A stretch of 64,000 nt of DNA from Pseudopithomyces maydicus (lineage: Eukaryota > Ascomycota > Dothideomycetes > Pleosporales > Didymosphaeriaceae). The notes under the pieces were generated by a model. It made no database searches. It was not told where the DNA came from and saw only the letters and a list, made by a program, of their open reading frames with translations. Positions within the stretch are counted from its first letter, which is position 1, and each line of letters opens with the position of its first letter. The position numbers and the translations under genes were made by a program. Where the stretch lies: contig JANTUC010000015.1 in the NCBI GenBank assembly GCA_026873275.1, positions 682,001-746,000 on the forward strand, written 5' to 3'. Shown here one piece after another: positions 58,111 through 64,000 of this stretch.

Positions 58111-59475
58111 TCAGTTGGGCAGCCTGGCATTCATGAGAGATGCGCTGCTGAAGCCACGAACCTTCAGAGCTTCGATCAGGCCATTTGCCCAGGTGGACCG
58201 CTTGTTGGAGCCACGTACAGCAGCTTCGGCCTCGCGCTTGTTGGAACCACGTACGGCGGCTTCGGCTTCAGCATCACGCTTGTTGGATCCACGGACGGCA
58301 GGCTCGCGCTTGTTAGAGCCACGTACGGCAGCTTCGGCTTCAGCATCACGCTTGTTGGAACCGCGAACGGCAGCTTCGGCCTCGGCTTCAGCATCGCGCT
58401 TGTTGGATCCACGGACGGCAGGCTCGCGCTTGTTAGAGCCACGCACAGCAGCCTCAGCTTCAGCATCACGCTTGTTGGAACCGCGAACGGCAGCTTCGGC
58501 CTCGGCTTCAGCATCGCGCTTGTTGGATCCACGGACGGCAGGCTCGCGCTTGTTAGAGCCACGCACAGCAGCCTCAGCTTCAGCATCACGCTTATTAGAG
58601 CCACGCACGGCAGCTTCGGCTTCAGCATCACGCTTGTTGGAGCCACGGACGGCAGGCTCGCGCTTGTTAGAACCGCGGACGGCAGCTTCGGCCTCAGCTT
58701 CGGCATCGCGCTTGTTGGAGCCACGGACAGCACGCTTGTTGGAGCCTCGAACGGCGCGAGTATCAATCTCTTCGTCTTCAGCTACACGTTTGTTGGAACC
58801 GCGAACAGCACGCTTGTTGGAACCTCGGACTGCACGGATGTCGATTTCCTCCTCGTCGTCTTCGGAGCGGCGGTTGGAGCCTCGCACCGCGCGCTTGTTG
58901 GAGCCACGGACGGCACGGGTGTCGATTTCCTCGTCGTCATCTTCGGAGCGACGGTTGGAGCCTCGCACCGCGCGCTTGTTGGAGCCACGGACGGCACGGG
59001 TGTCGATTTCCTCGTCGTCATCTTCGGAGCGACGGTTGGAGCCTCGTACCGCACGCTTGTTGGAGCCACGGACCGCACGGGTGTCAATCTCCTCCTCGTT
59101 TTCATCGGAGCGGCGGTTGGAGCCTCGCACCGCACGCTTGTTGGAACCACGAACGGCGCGTGCCTCCAATTCCTCGTCGTCCTCTTCATCACGTCGGTTG
59201 GAGCCTCGCACTGCACGCTTATTTGATCCTCGAACAGCGCGTACCTCGAACTCATCCTCCTCGTCTGTATCCCTACGGTTTGAACCTCGGACGGCGCGTG
59301 CCTCGATCAATGCATCTTCCTCATCAACGTCGCGAGATGAAATGACGACCCTTTCGCCACCTGCAAATCTGCCAATACCACGTTCAACTGGCACAGGGGC
59401 TAATATCTCAGCCTCGGGAACCGGGGCAGCGAGGAGAGTAAGGGCAAAAGTAGCGATGACGAGTGCAGAACGCAT
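58111..59475 (-). CDS. Repeat peptide precursor 3: 28 copies of AVRGSN with Kex2-type sites
   Basis: Intronless, 454 aa, ATG 59475. Signal peptide MRSALVIATFALTLLAAPVPE. From about residue 60 the hexapeptide AVRGSN occurs 28 times, each followed by Lys-Arg or Arg-Arg, the cleavage signal of the Golgi protease Kex2. In the N-terminal half, copies come in pairs (AVRGSNKR-AVRGSNRR) separated by acidic spacers such as SEDDDEEIDTR. In the C-terminal half, spacers are DAEAEA, DAEAEAEA, EAEA or EP, exact X-Ala/X-Pro dipeptide runs as removed by Ste13-type dipeptidyl aminopeptidase from alpha-factor precursors. A short unrelated C-terminal tail follows. The predicted product is one linear hexapeptide released in many copies. 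There is no Tyr or Trp in the core, so it is unlike known ustiloxin-type cyclic peptides. The biological role is unknown. Confidence 0.82.
   Translation of the reverse strand: MRSALVIATFALTLLAAPVPEAEILAPVPVERGIGRFAGGERVVISSRDVDEEDALIEARAVRGSNRRDTDEEDEFEVRAVRGSNKRAVRGSNRRDEEDDEELEARAVRGSNKRAVRGSNRRSDENEEEIDTRAVRGSNKRAVRGSNRRSEDDDEEIDTRAVRGSNKRAVRGSNRRSEDDDEEIDTRAVRGSNKRAVRGSNRRSEDDEEEIDIRAVRGSNKRAVRGSNKRVAEDEEIDTRAVRGSNKRAVRGSNKRDAEAEAEAAVRGSNKREPAVRGSNKRDAEAEAAVRGSNKRDAEAEAAVRGSNKREPAVRGSNKRDAEAEAEAAVRGSNKRDAEAEAAVRGSNKREPAVRGSNKRDAEAEAEAAVRGSNKRDAEAEAAVRGSNKREPAVRGSNKRDAEAEAAVRGSNKREAEAAVRGSNKRSTWANGLIEALKVRGFSSASLMNARLPN
58200..59302 (-). repeat. Coding tandem array of AVRGSN units in precursor 3
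   Basis: Units of 24-75 bp. Two period classes are visible: longer acidic-spacer units in about 58790-59300 and short Ala-rich units in about 58200-58730, where a higher-order period (DAEAEAEA, EP, DAEAEA) is itself repeated. Near-identity between adjacent copies points to recent unequal exchange. Confidence 0.88.
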
Positions 59476-59573
59476 GTTGGCGGCAGAGAGATTAATAAGG
59501 TATAGTTTCTTTTTTGGGGGTTTCGGTTTGCAAGTAGTGCACAGCACGTGAATTAATTAAAGCGACTAAAGAC

Positions 59574-59584
59574 AGGCACAGCCT
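59574..59584 (-). promoter_or_regulatory. Shared upstream box A, precursor 3
   Basis: AGGCTGTGCCT on the coding strand, about 100 bases before the ATG. A further shared piece, plus-strand agtgcacagcac (59535-59546), also lies about 60 bases before the ATG of precursor 1. Confidence 0.55.
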
Positions 59585-59865
59585 GATAGCAGAAGGTGAG
59601 TTGCAAAGAATGCGTGGGAAGATCCGGATCCTCTGTCGTTCCAAAGTTTGGGAACAAGTGGACCTTTATCTTTAGCGAAGCGGACTGTGTGTGAGATGTC
59701 ATCATAGTGTCTCGTTTGATGATTGGTGCATGAGAGAAGCAATCCAAGATATCGAAGCGCTATGCAGAGGTTGTTCCCATGCAGTTGCGTGATAGTGGAG
59801 GTAGGACGAAAATAGTCGCCGTTCTAGACCGGAAAAGGGTAAAGGCGTATCCCCGCACGTGAGAT

Positions 59866-59878
59866 ATTTAGCCGCCCG
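59866..59878 (-). promoter_or_regulatory. Shared upstream box B, precursor 3
   Basis: Plus-strand atttagccgcccg, about 400 bases before the ATG. Two differences from the box of precursors 1 and 2. Confidence 0.45.
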
Positions 59879-60510
59879 GAACCATAATGCTGGAATGTCC
59901 ATCTGCCTCTCCGCGAATCATGGAAGAAAATGACATACGGCCCCTGTCCAGAAGTCCCGCATTAGAATGTCCGGTCCACTTATCCTGCCAGCCCACCAAC
60001 CATCTCAACCTGCGGGTGGCCCCTCCTGCCCCATCCTGCAGCTGAGCACGTAGCACAGATCGCCCATTGCGACCGCATGGCTCAGCTGTAACCGCCCTGG
60101 CGTTATCGCATAATCTATTGACCACGCAGTTGTTTCTGGTTGGCTGGAGATCCGATATCGATTTCAAGTTGGTGGTACAACATCATCCAATCGTCGCAGG
60201 AATGGTGTGCCTACCCTCCTGCATCACTGCATGCCCCTGGCCCCTTCTGATCCTTTGGGACACATGTGGAAGGTAGCGAGATAAGGCAGTCGAGCACATG
60301 ATGCGTCCGGTGTGACAACGCAAAGGGAAATGCGTCTGGCAGCGCGGAACGGACAATCAGACACCTCTCATTCGAAGAAAGTAAACGATTGCTTTGACCG
60401 AGACCAATCTCGGGAAGATTCATGAATTACTATTTACTTTTAGAGAGCGACAGGTTTGGGTTTCAAAGAAAGTCATACAACAGAGTAAATGATGGGTAAG
60501 GGCCCTGTCC

Positions 60511-63014
60511 TCATGACCACTGCTGAGTGCTGCTCCGGGTCTTCAAGGATGTCGGAGAGATGCTCATACCCGAAAACCTCCACCCCCGTTTCGGGATCCA
60601 CTTGACTCTGACCTCCTTAGCTTTCGCTCGCGGCGTTCCTTGGACCTTTGAGGATGTCATCTTCTTTGACATGTCATCAGGCAGTCCGTAAAGCAACGTC
60701 GCGATAGCTGATGTTTTCCAAACACCAACGTGGTCTTGTTCCCTTGAGCTTCGAAAAATCGTCGCAAAGAGGAATATTCCAGTGAAGACGAGAAGCCCAA
60801 GAGGCAGTGTCATCCATGCCCACCGAACATCTACAAAGCTTTCCAGATCAAAAGCCTCACCTTCTACCATCGTTGTGTTCTGTTCTGCCGATCGTAGCGC
60901 GTTCGTTATAGCAACAGCCATAGACTCGAAATGGGCAGTGACATTGTCGTAAAGGAAGGCGTTGTAAGGCATACTTCGCATATAAGGTGTTATCTTTTTC
61001 CATGTCTTATATCGGAGCATGACATCCTGCTGACCCTCGGATTTCTCTTCTTCCGTCTTGAGCGGATCGAAAGCATAAAATGAGGGAAATATGTCGTCGA
61101 ACAGCATGACCGTGGCTGAGTGGGTGTAATTATCCACAACATATACTGTGTCGTTATGACCCACCAACGTAATGTCTTCTTTATAGTTATAATCGTACAT
61201 AACCAAAAGAGGGTCGTCATTCGGTATCGTCGTCGTCTTCCATGGCGAGTCAGTCACTGTTGAGTTCACAAGGGTGCTGACTATATTCTCAGAGTAGCCA
61301 CCCTCAGAATAGGTTGAGATGATTCTTTTCGCTGCCCAGGATATCATGCACTCGTGAGCTATAGGTGTTGAGTTCTGACGGACACCTTCTACGTTTTGTC
61401 CGCTAACGATCATCACATGGGCCAGTGGATTTCGACTATTGTTCAACTTGGGCTCATAGCCTGGAACAAAGTTCCGTGAGTCGATGTTATAGAGCGGTTG
61501 AGCGCGTTCAATGAGAACCTCGCCCGAATGGTTCGACTTTCGATCAACGGCATATCCGCTCATGAGAAGGGGATCGTCTGCTTTGAGCCACCATCCGCAC
61601 GCCGTCCCATTATCAAAGGTGTAGAACTGTTTCTGGTTAGGATCCGTGTTCGGATTTTGTACCCAGTCGAGAGAACTTCGCAGGCACTTGAATTCCAGTC
61701 GATCTGCTGCCTCCACACACTCGCTGTGAACACCCAGTGTTTCATACTCTGGCCATGTGCAATTGCTGTTAGGACAGACTAGAGGTACTTCAGCTCTAGC
61801 TCCCTTCCCGAAGGTCATTGGCATGGTTCCGTTTCCGTAGAAATACTGAAAAGTAATCCCTACCAAGGTTTGGTCATACTCAAGCGATAAGAGTCCTTGT
61901 TGAAATTCTTGACCAAAAGAGAACGGGCTGTAGCCTAGAGCTCTGGGTATATGTCCTTTTCCTGGTTGTAGCCTCCAGTGCTCAGGGTATTCGACGACCT
62001 GCTGAAAGAATGGATCAAGAGCAAGCGCCATAAGAGTGACAGCAGCGCCCAGAGCAGCGAGCGACCTTCCTTTGGTTCGAATAATCAGAAGGAGGGATCC
62101 CCACGGCCCTCTCGAAGCATTGTCAAAGATTTCGAAATCCCACATCTTCTTAGAGTTATCTCCTTGGAACCAACTCCACTTGAGCTGCCCGAGTGCTTCG
62201 GAGACAGGTAACAATAGCGCAGCGGACGCGATCTTGGCTAGTACCGATATATAGGCGTTGAGTGTGAGTCCGAAAGGCCAGTTCGGGATGCGCTTGTTCT
62301 GATAGCCCATTAACATGCCTACAATACCAGCCATGCAAGCAGCGCTGATCGACCAGCTGATCAGCTCTAGTAACCATCTTTTCATAACGTTCCGCGATGC
62401 AGTGTAGGCCCAAAGCTTCTGCTCCACCCGCTGTGCAAAGTTGGAAGCATGCTGCATCTCAGCAGGATCCTCTTCCCCCTCTTCTCGATCGTACCGGGAG
62501 TTATAGGGCTTGCATCTGGTTTCAATGGCACTTCTCTGATCCCAAGGCCTTCTGGGCTTTTGCGACTCCAGTCTACTTCGTCAAACTCTGTGACTGCAGG
62601 TGAGAGTGGCGAAAATGCGTTTCGACGGAAGCGTACGTTAGGTCTTCCCTCGGGATCGAATTGGAGAGACCGAATTGGAGCTTGAGGCTTTGACCAGTTA
62701 CGAGGTGTTTCTATTGTGAGGACTGGTACAGCTAAATGTCGAGGTGATGGAGGTGGTGGAGGCGATGCGATTGAGCTGTACGACGGTGGTGCAGGTGAAG
62801 GTGACACGGACACACAGTGGATAGGTGTATCTCTTGAGCTCGTCTCACATGTTGGGCAAATGTATTCGGGCGCATGTTTCGGGTGTGGAGATCTCGTAGT
62901 ACGGTCAGTCGGTGGTGATTGGCGCTTTTCAGTTTCTCCCTCTTCTCCGCGATCGAGATATATCGGTATGTTTGGATTTGATGACCAGTATGGAGAAACT
63001 GGAAACCTAGGCAT
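60511..63014 (-). CDS. DUF3176 multi-span membrane protein (one single-base frame break)
   Basis: Frame from ATG 63014 (MPRFPVSPYW) covers a long Pro/Ser-rich cytosolic N-terminus, then shifts within a G-run near 62481-62485. With one more G it continues as KRGEEDPAEMQHASNFAQRV and then the membrane domain, 835 codons in total. Helices are seen at LLELISWSISAACMAGIVGM, YISVLAKIASAALLLPVSEA and LAALGAAVTLMALALDPFFQ. A large Cys- and sequon-rich extracellular loop (CPNSNCTWPEYETLGVHSEC) follows, and a last helix WMTLPLGLLVFTGIFLFATIF. This layout and wording are typical of the fungal DUF3176 family, whose function is unknown. No splice pair repairs the shift, so a lost base (sequencing or real) is the best explanation. 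Confidence 0.82.
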
Positions 63015-64000
63015 GATGAACGAGGGAACCACAAGCAAGCCAGTCCAGACTGGTTTCGCTTGCCAATAATTAAATACGAAGAGTTGGAAGTACGCCTGCG
63101 GACCGAGAAGAATAAGACGCGATGCTAGCACAGCCAGAGGCCAAAGCAGTTTTAACCCACATAAAGGCGTTTGTGGCACGGTCGCAAAAAGAGGTCTAGT
63201 GGCTATATTTGGAGATCGAACATTACTATGACGGGCAAGCGCTCGTAGATCGGTGCAACTCCAGTAATGGGCAAATGCGTGAGCAGCCCCCAGTTTGTTC
63301 CGCCGCAACCTTGCATGCGAAAGGGAGCCTCATGGCCCCGTGTCGAAATCAGGTATGGAGAAGGATTCGGTTGCCAGCAGAGCAAAACGCTTGGGAACTA
63401 TGAAGCCTTACAGCAGACCCGATTACGCGCCGGCCAGCTTGCCTAGTGTTGGCTTCCGCATGGGTCTTGCCTTTTATAGTAAGCCTCCAAGGTTCGCGCC
63501 AGGGCTGATCTGCATGCCGCTGTTTGTTTTGCAGATTCCACGAATTGGCGATTGGTTAGCGTTTGCAGCATCCTTGCCTGCTTGATGAAATCTCCTATCG
63601 ATGTGTACGCTAGCACAGACCAAGCATCCACAGCGCTTGGGACGTCCTGAGCCGTGTTGATACCATGTTGGCCTGGCCACTCCGGGCTTTGCATCCCTGT
63701 TAATACATTTGTGGGACTGGATGGTCTCTGATCAGGCAGTCGATTTCATGTACATCCCCAAGTTGTATTGCGGCACGGTCATGGCCGCGGCATTAAGAGG
63801 CTGTACTTTAGCCTGAACCCTCGAGCGTCGTCCCTGTGTCCTGAACACAGAACCTGAGTTGGGAAAATATGATCTTCGGTTTATATATCAAGGTACGAGG
63901 CACTAAGAAGCGAATGCACCTGCGAAACACCGTCGGATTTGCAATTTGCTACACCAGAAACAAGTTTCTAGGATGGCGCTGCATTGCTGCGCAACGTGCA
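63015..64000. other. Intergenic to the right edge
   Basis: Upstream region of the DUF3176 gene. Open frames here lack any family signature. Nothing recognised. Confidence 0.5.

Larger units (their letters stand above)
59476..60510. other. Upstream region of precursor 3
   Basis: Carries the shared boxes and a match to the cgaagcgct element (59753-59761). Beyond about 59900 there is no gene and nothing else recognised. Confidence 0.5.

Noticed and set aside
52679..59475. Ustiloxin/dikaritin-type cyclic RiPP cluster
   Set aside because: The cores lack the aromatic residues used for cyclisation, and no DUF3328 (UstYa-type) or tyrosinase gene is found in the window. A linear peptide is the better reading.
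58115..59551. A 478-codon open frame on the plus strand, antisense to precursor 3
   Set aside because: It is open only because the repeated codons of the sense array lack stops in that antisense frame. It has no signal peptide, and the sense strand has the signal peptide and processing code.

Overview
The window is nuclear DNA of a filamentous ascomycete. Most introns are 46-60 nt with GTAAGT/GTATGT-type donors and a few are shorter or longer. Genes are compact and lie on both strands. The gene families are typical of Dothideomycetes, probably Pleosporales: rhodopsin-like Pth11-type membrane protein, DUF3176, DUF1996, AA9 monooxygenase, Mup-type methionine permease and Zn2Cys6 regulator. I cannot name a species. 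Exon structures were worked out by hand from splice sites and reading-frame continuity, so most CDS coordinates span introns.

Left part (1-23 kb): a broken RPS19-like fragment at the edge; a sulfotransferase-like gene with an interrupted frame; a secreted GH43 glycosidase; an alpha/beta-hydrolase fused to a cysteine phosphatase; a decayed MYND finger gene; a bestrophin-like anion channel; a methionine permease; a secreted M28 aminopeptidase; a rhodopsin-like seven-helix protein; an orphan protein; and an aldehyde dehydrogenase. Middle (23-47 kb): a repeat-rich spacer with a hexanucleotide array and a degenerate ~134-bp tandem repeat, a small Ser/Thr-rich secreted protein, a five-exon cytochrome P450, a Cys-rich single-span surface protein, vacuolar alkaline phosphatase, an unknown membrane protein, a Zn2Cys6 transcription factor, and the divergent housekeeping pair RPL34/PRP8.

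Right part (47-60 kb): a more AT-rich, gene-sparse stretch in which nearly every gene encodes a secreted product. It holds an AA9 lytic polysaccharide monooxygenase, a small Cys-rich protein, a DUF1996 protein, and three paralogous repeat peptide precursors (52679-53482, 55133-55822, 58111-59475). These three share a near-identical signal peptide, related repeat motifs and a set of upstream boxes at conserved distances. The largest carries 28 copies of the hexapeptide AVRGSN, each followed by Lys-Arg or Arg-Arg, separated by acidic or X-Ala/X-Pro dipeptide spacers. This is a Kex2/Ste13-style multicopy peptide precursor and the best candidate here for an undescribed system. The window ends with a DUF3176 membrane protein.

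Three single-base frame breaks fall in homopolymer runs: two in the essential PRP8 gene and one in the DUF3176 gene. They suggest that the assembly carries homopolymer errors, so other apparent breaks (RPS19, sulfotransferase) should not be read as pseudogenes without checking reads.
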